From NCBI RefSeq assembly GCF_009730915.1, contig NC_052471.1, forward strand, positions 30,104,185-30,168,184: DNA of 64,000 nt, written 5' to 3'. Within the stretch, counting starts at the first letter, position 1. Every line of letters starts with the position of its first letter. The translations under genes were made by a program, and so were the position numbers. Below are positions 11,617-25,699 of the stretch, piece after piece. Below the pieces are notes generated by a model, which saw nothing but the letters and a program-made list of their open reading frames with translations, made no database searches and was not told where the DNA came from. This stretch comes from Dioscorea cayenensis subsp. rotundata. Lineage: Eukaryota; Streptophyta; Magnoliopsida; Dioscoreales; Dioscoreaceae.

Positions 11617-14210
11617 CTCAGACCTGGGTTGTGAATAACTAGGCAGCCCAGACAAAGGAGCACAATGGACACAGGCCTTGTGGGTTTTCCATTGCAGATT
11701 AGCCACCCCACAAGAACAGCAGATGGAGAAACTGCAAAGGCAGTTACCTTGCAAATTGTGGATATCGGCCCTGTAGATTCACATATGAGTGTGAGTAATG
11801 CTTTGGCAAGTTCCACATCAATATTTCATCGATTCCATTTTTCCCTTCTCTCCACTGACAAAGCTGCAAATTTATTTTGTATAGCTCTTCTATATTTTGT
11901 AACACCCACTTTTGGTTGATGCATTAATTTAAACTTGAAGCCCAATAGAACTGGGATTCAGCCCAAGTTCTCTGTTTGCAATTCCACAAGGACCACAACT
12001 AAATCTATTCCCATAATTTCATCAGACAAGCATAACATATATCTACCCAGGAAAATCTGTTGGTGTTTAATATCACATTAAAGTGGCTGACAATAATAGA
12101 CATCAACCTAATTTCCATCTAAAACATGACAAATAGCCTCAATGAACCTCACTACCAATTTCTCTTAGTATAGGGATGGTGGCAAACTAGGTCCAAATTA
12201 GATTTCTAAGAAAATTTGAAGAATAAAAATACTAGTCATTGATACTCATAGTCGCATTTCTACAAACAGAGAACTAGCTTTATCATTCATGATAGAGCAG
12301 GAGAGGCAAATTTCTTAACATGTGAATATTTCCAGGAAGTTCAATCTACATTTCATAAAGCCAGATATAAATAAGAATACAGAAATCTTCCATTTTCACA
12401 TCTCCTACTGAGCACAATATCTGAAATCTCGTATTGGACATTATCAAAAGAACGAAGAATGTATACTGCAATCCAGGAAAGTAAAATGAAGATTTTCTGA
12501 AGCCAGTACACAATTGAATACAATTCAGATAAAGATGAGCACAACAACCATATGGAAGTGGCATCATAGAACTAACACTTAAATTGGACTCGTTAAGTTA
12601 GTGAATATGAGGAATGAGAAAATTGAATGTTGCAGCATAGGACTCAAATATACAGATATACACCTAATTTGCTAAATTCAAGTTCTAAGAGGAGAAAATA
12701 CCAATGGCATGACACAAGAAAGGGTCATTTTCATCACATCTGTAGTCAGAAACTCGCACCATAACATTTAGAAAAAAATTGTATCACCCTAGAGATACCA
12801 GTATGCACTCAGATAAAAATGCTAGGGAGATTAAGGTGCGTATAGCTCCATAATTCAACCCCTACTGTTCCCACTGTCCCCATAAAATTAAAAAAAATAA
12901 TAATAAAAAAAAGTTAATAATAGTAATAAAAATACTTTCATAGACGTATTTTTCTCAAACGAACAACAAGAACAAACTCCATTGCCAGAAATCCCAAATT
13001 TCATGTATCTTTTGCTTCGTCTTTCTTGCCTTAAAACCTATAATCATACGCGCCAAATTGAAAAACTCAACATTGCAGCATTTTGAGGAAAAAAATGCCC
13101 TAAAAACAGATATCCATGATATAAATAAGATCTACAAACCGCTGAACAACCATAGAATAACACTAACAATCAGACAGGTAATCTATTAAAAAAAAGAAAA
13201 AGAAAAAAAACAAAAGAAATAGAATCCATAAAAAGAAATGACAAAATGAAATCAAAACAACTCCGATGGAAGAAGAGGTACCTCTGGGAGGCAAGACCGA
13301 GGAGGATGAGGAAGAAAGAGCAAAGAAGCAAGGTATGCAATATTTTGATTTACTTGAAAATTTAGAAGTCAGTGGTTAATAATAAATAATTGCAGGGGAA
13401 TTTTCAGGTATACCCTGTAAAAACGTGAAATTATGTTGGCGGCCTCGACCCGCGGGTGTCTGCTACATCAGCTACATCCACAATAAATCGAATTTGAGAT
13501 CTGAGTGAACCAAGCCCTGACCACTTGGACCAGCAGCCCAAGGTTGCAAAATACTACTCCTGTTCCTATCTATCTATGTAGTTATTTTATAAAATTTTAT
13601 AAAATTTTATAAAAAATTATTTATTTTTTAAAAATTATTCCTAATTTATATCTTCACATTTTTTCTTCTCAAATTTAATTCAACAAAAAAATTAAATAGA
13701 GGATTAAAAATAATTTAAAAATAATAATAAATATTTTTTAATATTAAAAAATGACAGATAAAAAGAACATAGATTTGTAACATAAAAAGAAACATAAAAG
13801 GAAGAGTACCAATATAATCATTCAATTAATTGAATTAATTACATATAACAAGAAGATTCAAGATTGAACAAATAAATCAAACTCACAAATAATAATAATA
13901 ATATAAATAAAAAATAAAGAAACAAATAAATTTTTAATAGCACGCTAACAGCCTAACACTGGGTATATTATTTTCTTTACATCTCTCAGAAAATCCCTCC
14001 TATGGTATGGTGCATTTCAAGTGCAGAAAGCGCAAACCAACCACTTGTGACAAGTTCTGTACAATTAATTACATGTTGATCTGTTCGCATTTGATGAGTC
14101 AAAAGAGGACAGACAGGTTTGGATAAAAGGTATTCATAGTTCTGTCTGCGCTTTGTATACAGAGCTACGCCTGAGTGCTCTGCTAAGTTGTATGCGCTGG
14201 ATGGCTTTGC
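11617..14210. other. Upstream region between TGD3 and ABC1K1
   Basis: AT-rich DNA with no convincing coding exon. It probably contains the TGD3 5' UTR intron, the promoter (about 13.35-13.55 kb) and the 3' flank of the ABC1K1-like gene. Short tandem TTTTATAAAA repeats occur near 13580-13615. Confidence 0.4.
13282..13350 (-). other. Possible 5' noncoding exon of TGD3
   Basis: On the minus strand a CT-rich stretch ends CCCAGAG|GTACCT, a plausible leader exon and donor. It lies about 1.7 kb upstream of the TGD3 start codon, in otherwise non-coding AT-rich DNA. The 5' boundary is arbitrary. This is inferred from composition and the donor only. Confidence 0.25.
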
Positions 14211-17200
14211 TTAGCGGTCTGAAAGAACAGACTCACTCCATGAGAGCATAAACTCTCTTGTAACCTCAGGTAAATCTGCATGATATGCACAAAGAATTGC
14301 CAGGCTGCCAATGAATTTGTACTGTTTGCAGCTAGTAACAAAACAGGGAAAAGATATCTCACCTCTCAGGACCTCCAATGCAACTGAAGAAACATCAATT
14401 TCATCTTGAACTAATCGATACACATCAAAAAGCTGTAATTCAAACGACCATAAATTAGTAATCCAAGAACAACACACTGTTATATACTAATAGTCCAGTT
14501 AAAACAATAGATGATACATATAAAGCACCTCAGTTCTTCCAGACAAAAATATATCTACAATGTGAGATGTAATATGACTTTGTATAGAATCTCAGGAGAT
14601 ATGGCGCACCTCTTGAATGTGAAGCTTGGAATCTTCTGTAAAAGCCATCAGAAGTTGTCGTCTAATACCAGCATCAACCAAGAACATCCTTGCTCCATCT
14701 CGGATAGTATCTGTAAGGTCCAATTTCTTTTGGACTTGCCAATTCATTGACCTTTGCCAGGAAAATATGAGAGTACTGGTTGTGAGACATATTATAAAAA
14801 GTTGAATATCACTCATGAGCCATGGTTTAAGCCCTGCACCTGTTTTTCACTTGCAATGCTGGATTATTGTTCATCTTAGCCACATTTTCCTTAGCAAGGA
14901 CTATGAGATTTTCAAGCCTTTTCCACTGGAACACTCCATCCTTGAACAGAACCTATGCATATAAAGAGAAAAAAAGATGAACATATCTGACCAAAATAAT
15001 ATGCAATAGTACATATACATACAAAGTTCTCAATTGGTGGAATAAGGCAAATGATATACTAAAATAGATGTGGATTAAAATGATGGTGATGCTATTAATC
15101 ATATAAAGTTGGAGATGGTGCTGGATTATAATGAGCAAACAATAGTTTGAGTGCTTGAACATAAATATTTCCAGCAATGGTACGGAAACCAACAACATTG
15201 ACACTTGGGAATAGCATAAGCAAATTACCAAACTAAATTGCTAAGCTTCCCCTCACCTTTGGTTGAGAACAATTACCACCACAGAGATACAGAGATGAAA
15301 AGAGTGACTACAGGACCACATCCCCCACAATTATCTTCCTTTTGGGCTTTTTACCTTTTAAGAACACCGGCATCCTAGTCTCCTAGTAATTAAAATCTAA
15401 AAATACATTTTGTCAAAAAAATTCATTATATGACAAAAGGGTATTTTAGTTTTTCAAAATAACTTTATTAAACTAAATAATTATTAGTATAGTACTCCTA
15501 TAATATTTATTAAACTAACATTATACCCCTGCGTCAATCCATATAACCGCCAACTTTTTTTATTGCTCTTTGCCAGATACACATTAACAAATGCGGCCTC
15601 AATCATCTTATTTATATTCGCTTTTCAAGATCTTCTTTTGTTAGTGTCATGTTTGTTTCTCAGTCTTATTCTCCCTCTTCCTTTATAAACTGAAGGTTCA
15701 TCTTTTCTTCTAAATGTATCCCTCTCTTATTAAATCAATGACCTAGCAACTTAAATCTAATATCTATTTTTACAAACTCTATCGAGATTTAGATAAGCTA
15801 ATTTTCAAAATATTTTGATTTTTATAATTCTCATCAAGAGTTTCAAGCTTTTTGATTATTAACCTTTTTTGTCATAAAAGAGGGGAATCAACTGAATGCG
15901 ATTACAAAATATGACCGCATTTGCATTGAATATCACATTGTAAAACAACACCATGCATAAACAAGCCTAATTTTTATCAATACAAAATATTTTTACATGC
16001 CTTTAATTTTGGACATCCTACTCTAATTTTCAAGCAAATAAGCAAGGATCCACTAAAAATAACTCTCAAAATACCATCAAGGCGGATGAGATTTAGTAAG
16101 ACAAATTTGACTTCATCCTATTTCGAACTTATATTAACTCTAAAAGCTGGCTTAACTCTAACATCCACAGTTTGGCAAATGTTTACTTGAACCATAGGTG
16201 ATGTTGGATATGGATTAATTTATAGCATGTGTTTTAAAGAAAGATTTGGGTTTTATGCAAGATAAAAAAAATATTTCACAATCTCTGGTTGACTTAAGGA
16301 AGAAAGCTTTAAAAGAAAAGAAAACATAGAAGTTGGGTTATATGAGCTGATGTACATAAGGCAAAGAGAATTAGAGAAGAATAAGATGGCATGCATTATT
16401 ATACAATAAGAGCTGAGATGGTCAATAAGTTCAAGAGGTATAACATTAGTTTGGTAAATATTTTAAGAAAAGCCCTGTTTTAATAATAATTTAATTTAAT
16501 AATGTTATTTTAAAAAAATGCTCCTATGACAATCTTGGACAGCTGGTTTGTCACTGGGCTACATTACCACGTTAAGTATGGTGTAAAGGATAATATAGCT
16601 AAACCTTAGAATGGCTAATAAATCATAATAAGAGAATGCATACCGGAAGATAACTGTTGAGTACAACCCAATCAAAGAGAAAAGAACCATTCATGACAAA
16701 CCTGAATGAGTCGTTCACGTAGTGCAGGATTTGGATCTGTTAGAAGACGTTTTGCAACATATGGATACGCAACCTACAATATTATTTGTCATATGAACAA
16801 GCAAATAGACCAAGAATCCAATATTCATATAGCTCAATGAAACTATATGACAAGGTGGAGAGCAAAACAAACATTAAACAGTTAGCTTGACTCTTTTTCT
16901 TTCACTCGATGGATTGAAAGCAGGATAACTGCCGAGGATATTTACCTCAAGAAATTTAAAATCTGGCTTTAGTGTGAAACAAATGCCTTCTTGTGTTAAC
17001 AAAGAACGAATAACAAGTGAAAACCTTTCTGGAATACGAATAGGGTACTGGTACACAAGCTGATTGAACTTCCCTGCAGAACTTAACATCGTAAAATATC
17101 TTATAAAGTTTGAAGAAACATTGAAATTTATGGATGGATGCAGAAGTCAGTCAGTGGGATAACCCCAGAAGGTATATGTTAACCTAAAGAGTTAAAAAGT

Positions 17201-20200
17201 ATAGGATATCAAAAATGATACTGCATATTGGTGTATTCATACGATAGATAATTGTTGTAATTTGATTGCAATCAATATTTTTAGCATCTTACTTGTTCTT
17301 AACTGCCGATGGTCATCTTTTAATTTATAATAGTAGCTATTTATGTAGTACTAGCGCATACCCAGAAATATATCATCTCAATGGGAGCATGAATTTCAGT
17401 TGAAAAGGATTTTGGTCCTTCCTGAAGACCAATGACAGCAACACCACTTAATATTGTTAACATGGATAAACAGGCATATAGCATTAATAAAACATAAAAA
17501 AGAAAAAAAAGAAAACAAAAGGAGAAGAGATTGAAGTGAATCCTTCATATTGTTTAGTAGTGGCCATTGCTAAACGAATATTTTAGCTGTGCAACAACAA
17601 CAGCTTATGAAAACAGCCAATATTTGTTTGTCATTTTTAAAAATGGATGGCTTAATGGCAATGTGAACACAACTCACAAGCATTACTGTTAGTCACTCAC
17701 GTTAAATGGTGTATGAGTATGTGGATCATTTTTTGACTTTTGGAATGTTTCATTCTTTATTTATGCCATTTCTGTGTTTATCTAATTTGCCCAAGCTTTC
17801 TTTGGTAACATTCAATTAACATTGTTTAAATGTGCAACATGTAGAATTTCAGGCTAAAATTTGAAAGTGAAATATGGTATGATACTCCTCAACTATTATA
17901 GACTCCAAGTTAATACCCTACATTATGCTTGTTAATAGGAAAGCAACCCCATTACATGATTCTAAGGTGTTCAATAGCTAAACAGATCCCCTTACTGGAA
18001 AAACAAGTTGCATGAAAATGCAAAAAAGACACCTCCAAATACCATGAAAGTAACTAATATTTGCATTTTCAACAGAACTCGCTCAACATAACCATATAAA
18101 TTACCTAACACCAACTCTTTGAGAAGTTTCAATAAAAAGATGATTTCCCCAAAACCAGGAAAGATGGGTCACAGAATTAGTGCCTGGAAATTAGTTTTGA
18201 TTTTAGTTGAAATTATTATTTTCTTTTAAATTTTGTAAATAAGGAGATATCTAGACTCACCATTATTATTTAGTGTAAATTAAAGGATTTTCTGTTACTA
18301 GAAATATCGGATTCGATGATAGATTTGTTGCCATACTTACTTATCTATTATTGTGTCTTCCACTAGTCGAATAACAAGAAGAATTCACATCATTTGTTCT
18401 AAACTTATAAGCCATCATAGCCAGGCTATTGATTCAATTGTGTTTTTGTTTTTTTGTTTTTTTTCCCTTTATTTTTTGGGTGGCAAAGACAGCCCTAACC
18501 AGTGCTAGAAAGACCACAGATTTTATTTTAGGAAATTATGTGCAAATGATATGATTTGGGATGTTTTAAATATGGAAAATTTTAGGTAAGCTACTATAAT
18601 TGATCTAAAAATAAAACATACCAGTGACACTCCGAAAGTTGAAGTCAGACAATCCTTTTCCAGATGAATTCTGCCAAATTGCTTCTAAAGCTGGAATAAT
18701 TGGTGAGACATCAGTTCCACTTGCAAGAAAACCAAGCCTAGTGAAGTCATTTGCCATCTCAACATAATCTTCATTAACAGCATGGACAACAGCATCAATG
18801 AGAATTTGTTTGTTTTGCTGAAATAAAAAAAGGCAAAGAAACAATTGTCAAGGATGGGTTGTTTGTATCACAGACAACAAATTATATGCTTTACCAAATT
18901 CTACTCAAGGATTATGTAATAAAAGGCGGGGGTGTGGATCAAAGGAAAAAATCACCATATAACTTTGTGATTAAAAAGGACAATTATTTGGACATATTTT
19001 AGGCTGGAAGGAAGTATAAATGTCTCTAATGGTTGTTTGTGAATGGGCTAGTGTATTGATAGGTGTAGCAAACTGTGCAAGAGAGCAGAATAATCTTCAT
19101 GGAGAGCAGTATCATATTTCCTGCATATGGGACCAAGGAAACAAGCAAATGCATACCTCAATTTGGTCATATGATAGTGTAATTAATTAAAGTAATCATA
19201 GTTTATATTGGAAAAATAACCCTACATAGTTAACATAAGAATTATCATGGCATGACTAGAAATGCTGCCAGCACAAGGTTCATCCCTAAGATTTATGAGT
19301 TCCAAAACTTTCAAATAGATTGTGATATGGATTTTACTTAAAAAATTTATCAACAGTTAAAAGAGAGTTAATGGCATGTGGTTTATACTTGATTACTTGC
19401 ACAGATATGTTACTGCATGATCCATTTCGTACCATGCAATGCCAGAACAATGGAGTGCTTTACGTAAAAAGGGAAAGCATCAGATTTTTTGTTGGACAAT
19501 ATCATGTGATAGGATTGATAGTAGGACACGCACAATCAACAATGCAAGTCATGCAAGTGGAAAACAATAAATTGCTAAATAATCATATTTAAATTTGCTT
19601 CTATAATCTAGCAAAGGCATCAATTTGGGCCACAACTATGAACACAATCAGAAGAACATTCAGTGACTGTCCCAACAATACCACTTTCTCCTATAGAAGT
19701 CTCTCTATAGATGAGATTTTAATCCCATCATTAGACAATCTGTGTTACTTATACAGGAACAGCTTTAAAATAAACAAATTAGTGAGTATCTCTCAAGTTT
19801 AATTAGCATAGAATTTGATTTTAAAGGGCCATAAAACAAAGGCACATGATCCTTAAACAATGACTTACCTGACTAAGCACAGCCACATTTCCAAAATCAA
19901 CATAAGCAATGCGACCATCACGCATGGCAAATATATTTCCAGGATGTGGGTCACCATGAAATAATCCAAACTCTAGCAATTGTCTCAGAGCAGCACTTAC
20001 TCCAACAGTTAGAAAACCATTGACATCAATCCCTGCTTCTTTAATAGCCTGTTTTCCATAGCATTAATGTAGTTAATAACTTTGTGAAGGACTCCAATTA
20101 CAAACATGGCTATTGAGCACACCATCATTAATTATTGTAAGCAAGATCCATGTTTGCTGAAAGCATAACAAACAACTCCACACGATGTTTACAATAAGAG

Positions 20201-22215
20201 TACTCTAACCTGTGGATCAGTGCATCGAATGCCATCAATCCACTCCATTACTAAAACACGTGAGCCTGAAAGCTTTTTATAAACTCGAGGAATCTTGACT
20301 GTCGGATCATTTTTAAAGTTTTCTATGAAGTCCTCAATATTTCGTGCCTCCTACACCAAAGAATAATATTAAAATAGACATAGTAGTGAAGATAAATTAA
20401 GCAACTCAACTTTTGTATCGCATAGTTTTCATAGCTATTTTCCAGACTTGCTATGCAAGTGAAGTTATTTCTCAACTATCAAAATCTATGGGTATCTATT
20501 TAAGCAGGGCAGAGATTTAATGAAGGTCCAGAAATGTACTCCTACCAAAATCAGCATGGTTCAACATTTTCTTGCATTTATTCTGCCGAATGATATTATG
20601 AGCTACAACAAAATAATCAAAGAATGGAAAGCCAATACCAATGTGTAGTCAAGCTCTTCCAGAAGCTTTTCCCCAAACTCATCAACAATTAGCTCTGCAT
20701 TGCAACCAAGCTTTTGTAGACTGATTCCGTTCAAAAAAGATGCTAGGGTACGGAACAGAAACAGATCCCGGTAGATTATTGGTTCTATTCCTGGTCGTTG
20801 CACCTAGGCACATAAGAATATGAAAGGGTTCATGGTAAACTAGTAAACAACATGGTGTTGTGAAACAGATGATAATGAATGAACTAACAGAGAATAACCA
20901 TGGCACAAAATTTTTCAAATCATTCCATGAACGGCAGCAAACAAAATAAGATATACCAAACACACTTGGTGGTATACCCAAGCAAAACCGGATTGCCCAC
21001 ATAACAGAATAAACAAGAAATTATTTTGCGGGGAGACGACAATGTAGCCTGAGCAATCATATATTTTAAGTGGGATGAAGCTGCTTGTTCTTACCTACAA
21101 ATTTGTTCAAAATGAAAGAATGTACTTGCATAGAAACATCTAGCATCACAAATAAGCCATTAGAGACAATGATAAGAATTCAAGTCTACAACCTTGATGG
21201 CAACATCCTCTCCTGTCTCTCGCAGGGTGGCACGGTAAACTTGACCCAAACTTGCTGCTGCTATAGTTTGTGATGAAATCTTGCTGAATACCTTCTCAAG
21301 AGGTTGCCCAAGTTCATCTTCAATAATGGCAAACGCCACCTACACAACCAATGAACAGATTTGACACTTAAGGTTTCTGGGTCAGAATTTTGAATTCTAT
21401 AGATAGATATACAAGAAAGAAGTTGTTTCAGAAGATAAAAAGTTTGCCTGGTTGGGGAAAGGGGGGACATCATCTTGGAGGATGCAAAGTTCATTCATAT
21501 AATCCTCTCGAATTATGTCAGGTCTGTTGGCCAGAACCTAAGTTTAGAAAAACATAAGTATCAATTTTGAGCATGAAGCAGCAAAAAAAAAAAATCGAAG
21601 TAGTAACAGCAGGCTATTAAGAGAAGATGTGGACGGATGCAAAAACTAGGCAATGACCTGGCCGGCTTTGATGAAAGATGGCCCAAGATCACACAAAAGG
21701 TTGCGAAGCTGGCGTGCACGGTAAGGGACAACCTCCTCATCACGACCAACCAGGCAGTCATAGGTGAGCGCAGACCAGTAGAATCCCAAATTCCAGACAA
21801 TCTGGGCACCACGGGCGAGCAAAGACAGGATAGCCCCTCTAGATTCCAGGACCTTGTTCCTGACCTAATAGACAACACAGTTTGGCACCTGGTGAGCAAT
21901 TGGGAGTAGTCTACTGCTCTGCTCTCAAAAACACAAGTAGTAGGCTTAGGCGCGCACTGTTTCGGGGGTGTACTTGCGGAAAGGAATGCAGACACCACGC
22001 TCGATATCCAGCTGCTCCATGGCACTGCTGCCTAAGGATGGCTTTCCCAGCAGCAACGCACTGCTTGTTGACGGGGTCGTTGAAGCCGAATTTGAAATCC
22101 TAAACGTTGACAGTGTTCTTACTTGATGACGCTGACGACGGTTCCATTCTCGATTGAGGCGAAGGCCTCCCGTATCAGAATGGATCATCCCAATCGTGGC
22201 CACACAGACCTCCAT
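14211..22215 (-). CDS. ABC1K1: ABC1K1/PGR6-like plastid atypical kinase
   Basis: Fourteen coding exons: 22215-21958, 21864-21658, 21537-21448, 21339-21193, 20803-20639, 20350-20211 (inner edge +/-1), 20048-19869, 18817-18622, 17073-16946, 16773-16702, 14952-14840, 14751-14610, 14432-14363, 14275-14211; about 657 aa. UbiB/ABC1 hallmarks are in order: KAGQ (152-155, the KxGQ motif), the Ala-rich loop AAASLGQVY (from 212), VAIK lysine (234), the ExD region EELDY (from 283), HGDPHPGN (367-374), and DFGN (387-390). Overall wording fits Arabidopsis AT4G31390 (ABC1K1/PGR6), a plastoglobule kinase affecting prenylquinone homeostasis and photosynthetic acclimation. The N-terminal ~65 residues, probably a transit peptide, are the least certain part: the start ATG at 22215 is the first in frame, but an upstream exon is possible. 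The intron after exon 3 uses a GC donor. The C-terminus SWSESVLSDR is complete. Confidence 0.9.
14953..16701. other. Large ABC1K1 intron, no gene seen
   Basis: A 1.75-kb AT-rich intron between ABC1K1 exons 10 and 11. I see no coding motif or clear terminal-repeat element in it. Confidence 0.45.
17074..18621. other. Large ABC1K1 intron, no gene seen
   Basis: A 1.55-kb AT-rich intron between ABC1K1 exons 8 and 9. No open frame with a recognisable domain is present. Confidence 0.45.
18818..19868. other. ABC1K1 intron, no gene seen
   Basis: A 1.05-kb intron between ABC1K1 exons 7 and 8. A 73-codon plus-strand frame near 19371 has no recognisable motif and is discounted. Confidence 0.45.
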
Positions 22216-24644
22216 CTGCAGCCGTGAACTACAGCAACAGCAGTAACAGCTCGCACAAAAGATGTGTTTTTTAGGGTGTCACAAAAAGACTAACCAGATG
22301 ATAAGGAAAAGGAGGTGTACTTTCATGCCATCAGTAGCTAAACAGATCGAAATGAGCGGCAGAAATAAAAGCTACGGAGACAAAGTGTCCTCATAATAAT
22401 AATAATAAGAAAATTACTGTTCACCCCTCGTAATTTTCCAAACTTCTAAAAAATTCCCTCTTACTTTTACACATCCCGGACAGCCCTTCCGTTAGTGTTT
22501 AACTTCCATATTACCCCCTACCGTTTACTTCAAATGGGCCCACGTTATGAAATCCCATTTTTGCCCGAAAACTGGTGAAAGCGAAAAGTCACCAAATCAC
22601 ATCATGCTCAACCTTTTCGCGGCTTTCGCTAGTTTTCGATAGACAATGATGCAGAGTTGCATTACATCTCTGTTGCTCTCCCTCATTTCTCCTCATTTGA
22701 GTTGCTCGACTTTTCGCCTCACGGTCACAGTATACTGCTGAGAATCTCTTCGTCATATCAGTCGACTCATTCAAAGTAGAGTTTATTATGGCGATCTCAT
22801 TTGTGGTAGTCTAGGTGAAGTTTATCATACCCGAAATATATAAATCGGCTTTTCTCCAACGTAAAAATGAAGTTGATTTCCACCTGATTGGTCAAGTGCA
22901 CTTCATCTTCAAACGAACATGATTCGATTTTATCGTCGAGGCAGAGCATGTGCTATTGTCGCCTCCGCTTGAAAAACGAAGTTCATTTCGTTGTAAAGTT
23001 CTTCCTCGCTTATGGTTATCTTTTTGTATATTTTAAATAATGTTTAACTATTTGCTATTATCCGCTTAAAATATATTACTAATATGTTTAATAATTGTCA
23101 TATCCGCTTTAATACTTGTCATCTCCGCTTAACATTATCTTTACATGTATAACTTTCATATTAACGCTTAAATTCTCAAAAGTCTCGCAGAAACGGTGAT
23201 CTTTTCGCTCGATCCGAATTATCGGGCGCGGCACGTGGCACGTGGCGAGGTTATAGATCCCGCGCATAAGAATTAACGACGCATTAATTCTTACGCACGT
23301 GAACATAAATATCCCGAACACCTGCTCATCTGTAATCGACCAATGCTCGGGCCTCATCGCGCTTTAATTTTTTCTGGATATGAAGAGTCACCGCCATGGA
23401 CTTCACACCATAAATAACCGTGAAGAACCCTTCCTACGGACACCACTCGCCGCCGCCGTCCCTCATCATCCTCCCTCCTCCTCCTCTTCCCACGGACAAC
23501 CACTCTGATCGAAAAGGATGTTTCGCGAACCTCCTTTCTTATCTCGAGAATCGATCGCTCGTAATCACGCAATAAATTAGAACTATCTTTTTCGCCCAGT
23601 CGAAAATGCTCGTGATAATCGCCCGAACGCAGAGGATTCTCCAAATGCGGACGACGGGCAAGCAATTGCTGAGCTTTTCGACTTGGGTAAGAAAAGAAAG
23701 TTTTCACGTATTGCGTGATCATGAGGATTCTCTGAGGAGTGAGGTCGTAAACATCCTTTTAAGACGGGGTTGATATTTATCACTCGAGACTTTTTGTTAC
23801 CGCTTTAAGAACATTACGCCAGCTAGACAACTATGTCGCTCGTGTTTAACTAATCAAAGATCTTCGCTTAAGTCCCACCAACGACACATCGATTAATAGT
23901 CGCTTTTCACGAATGTGTTTGTTTAACCTTTTTAATGTCAGACGTCAGCGAGTTCAAGTTGATGCGCATGTTATGCGAACCCATCGTGAAAGCATTCGAA
24001 CGTACAGACACTTGTTTCGTTATACGAGTGTCGAGTCGTGAGTATCCAAAGTCCTTGTAAATGTTGTAAATGTTTTGTAAATATTTTGTAAATGTTGTAA
24101 ACGAATGTTTTATTTCGAATGTGAACTTCGAAATTTAAACAGAGACCTGAGTAAAAACAATGTGGGAAACAAAAGAACGCTATCAGAAACAATAGAAAAA
24201 GTTAAACAATACTCAAGTTACTCTTTAAACAACGACAACGGTGTTTAAGAAAAATACGTAAAAGATGTTTTAAACAAATGACCCGAGAGGCACCCATCTT
24301 CAACGCGATGTCAGATGAAAAGCATTCAATTTAAACAATAACATATATTTTTAAACATGCTTAAGTCACTATATTTAAACGTTTTACGTATTATTTACAT
24401 GATATAGACTTTTATTTAAACCGGTAATCGTACATGTTAAACACTATACGATCTCAGTTTAAACATAAAAAAACTCTGACTGGTTAAACAGATACTCATG
24501 TCGAGCGATGTACAATACGCCTTCATCGCGACAACGGCATATATTTTTTTCCTTTTTGCCTTCCGATGGAGGGAAAAATACCGCCCAATCACATCACGCC
24601 TAGTCTAACCTCTACGCACTTTTTGGTCTTCATCGCGACAGTGA

Positions 24645-24669
24645 TATATATATATATATATATATATAT
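24645..24669. repeat. (TA)n microsatellite
   Basis: An uninterrupted TA run inside the MULE block, followed 45 bp later by a (CTT)n run at about 24716-24736. Confidence 0.9.
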
Positions 24670-24796
24670 GCACTTTTTGTTCTGGGCTTATTCGACCGCT
24701 ATTTGTTGTTTACATCTTCTTCTTCTTCTTCTTCTTGGCTTATTTTTTTGTTCTTCATTTCATTTGGTCTGCATCGATCTGGGTTTTCTCCGATAT

Positions 24797-25578
24797 ATTA
24801 TGGAGAGTTTTTGTGGTATCGCTAGATTCAACGGGGAGGAAGAGTGCTAATGTTCACGGCTCGTACTTCTGGGAGTTGGTGTTAGCCGAGATATGTGAGC
24901 GATGGGGTCTCAAAGTTTCTCTTGTCGTGGTTAAGTTCATCACACCGCATGGATATAAAACGGTTCTGCCCAATAGAAAACGATGTTGACTTCCAGCTGG
25001 ATGTCGCCACGCACTCCATCTTCAAATGTGCTGTAGTTGATCTTGTCGTCGAGACGTATAATGTGCCATTGTCTGCGATCCTAATGAAAAACGAAGTTTT
25101 ACTCGTTATAAGTTCCTTCTCTTTTAATTGCTCCACTGTCTGGGGTCATTAGTGTTTAAATATGTCCGCTCACTAGTTAACATCTTGTATTAGTCGCTTA
25201 CGTTATTAGTTAACCGCTTAAGTATTTAATTTAACGCTTAAATATTGTCATTATCACTTAAACATTATATTCTCCGATTAACATATTGATCTTTTCATTC
25301 GATCAAGTGTCGGCAGAATTCGGATTCTCGCGAGTGCTCCAGCTCATCCCCTAGGCGACCTCGATGGGCGTGGGATGTCTTCCTTCCTCGCCGATCATTC
25401 CGCGTCGCTGCTGGATATCGACAACGCTTTTGACGATGTCGAACATTTCAGGGATGTACTTTGAAATCATGCAATCAAAAGGAATTTTGACTTCAAATTC
25501 ATAAAGAACGGAAAACATCGGGTGACTGTGGAATGCGCTGCCGATGGTTGTCATTGGCGCCTTCATGCATCAAAAAAC
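24797..25578 (+). pseudogene. Broken N-terminal part of a MULE (MURA-type) transposase
   Basis: From the ATG at 24799, three frames in turn read like the N-terminal region of plant MuDR transposases. The order is an opening MESFCGIARFNGE, then FWELVLAEICERWGL and FITPHGYKTV, then after a frameshift near 24975 IFKCAVVDLVVET. At 25428-25575 a further stretch FDDVEHFRDVL, an in-frame TGA, then KFIKNGKHRVTVECAADGC and HWRLHASK fits the MuDR N-terminal zinc-finger-like domain (PF03108 type). The DDE catalytic domain is absent. At least two frameshifts and one stop show it is dead. Confidence 0.65.
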
Positions 25579-25699
25579 ATGCACTTATAGGAGTGCACCA
25601 TGACTTGAATGACCTCTTAGAGATAAATCCCCCTGCTTGGAGGTGACGAGCAGAGGTATTCTTTGCAAAAAAACACCCACAAGAGCCAAAGTGCAATGC

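Larger units (their letters stand above)
22408..25590 (+). mobile_element. Decayed MuDR-like MULE block (family copy 1)
   Basis: The left edge GAAAATTACTG...CCTCGTAATTTTC matches the left end of the family member at 59417. The block carries scattered TCCGCTTAA/TTAAAC subterminal repeats (about 22990-23150, 24200-24500, 25140-25290), which are the reverse complement of the TTAAGCAGAGA repeats in the other copies. A segment near 22560-23150 recurs in the same orientation at about 24570-25290, an offset of about 2.0-2.1 kb. The right terminus is not recognisable, so the end given is where transposase similarity stops. The left edge abuts an (ATA)n tract. Confidence 0.6.
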
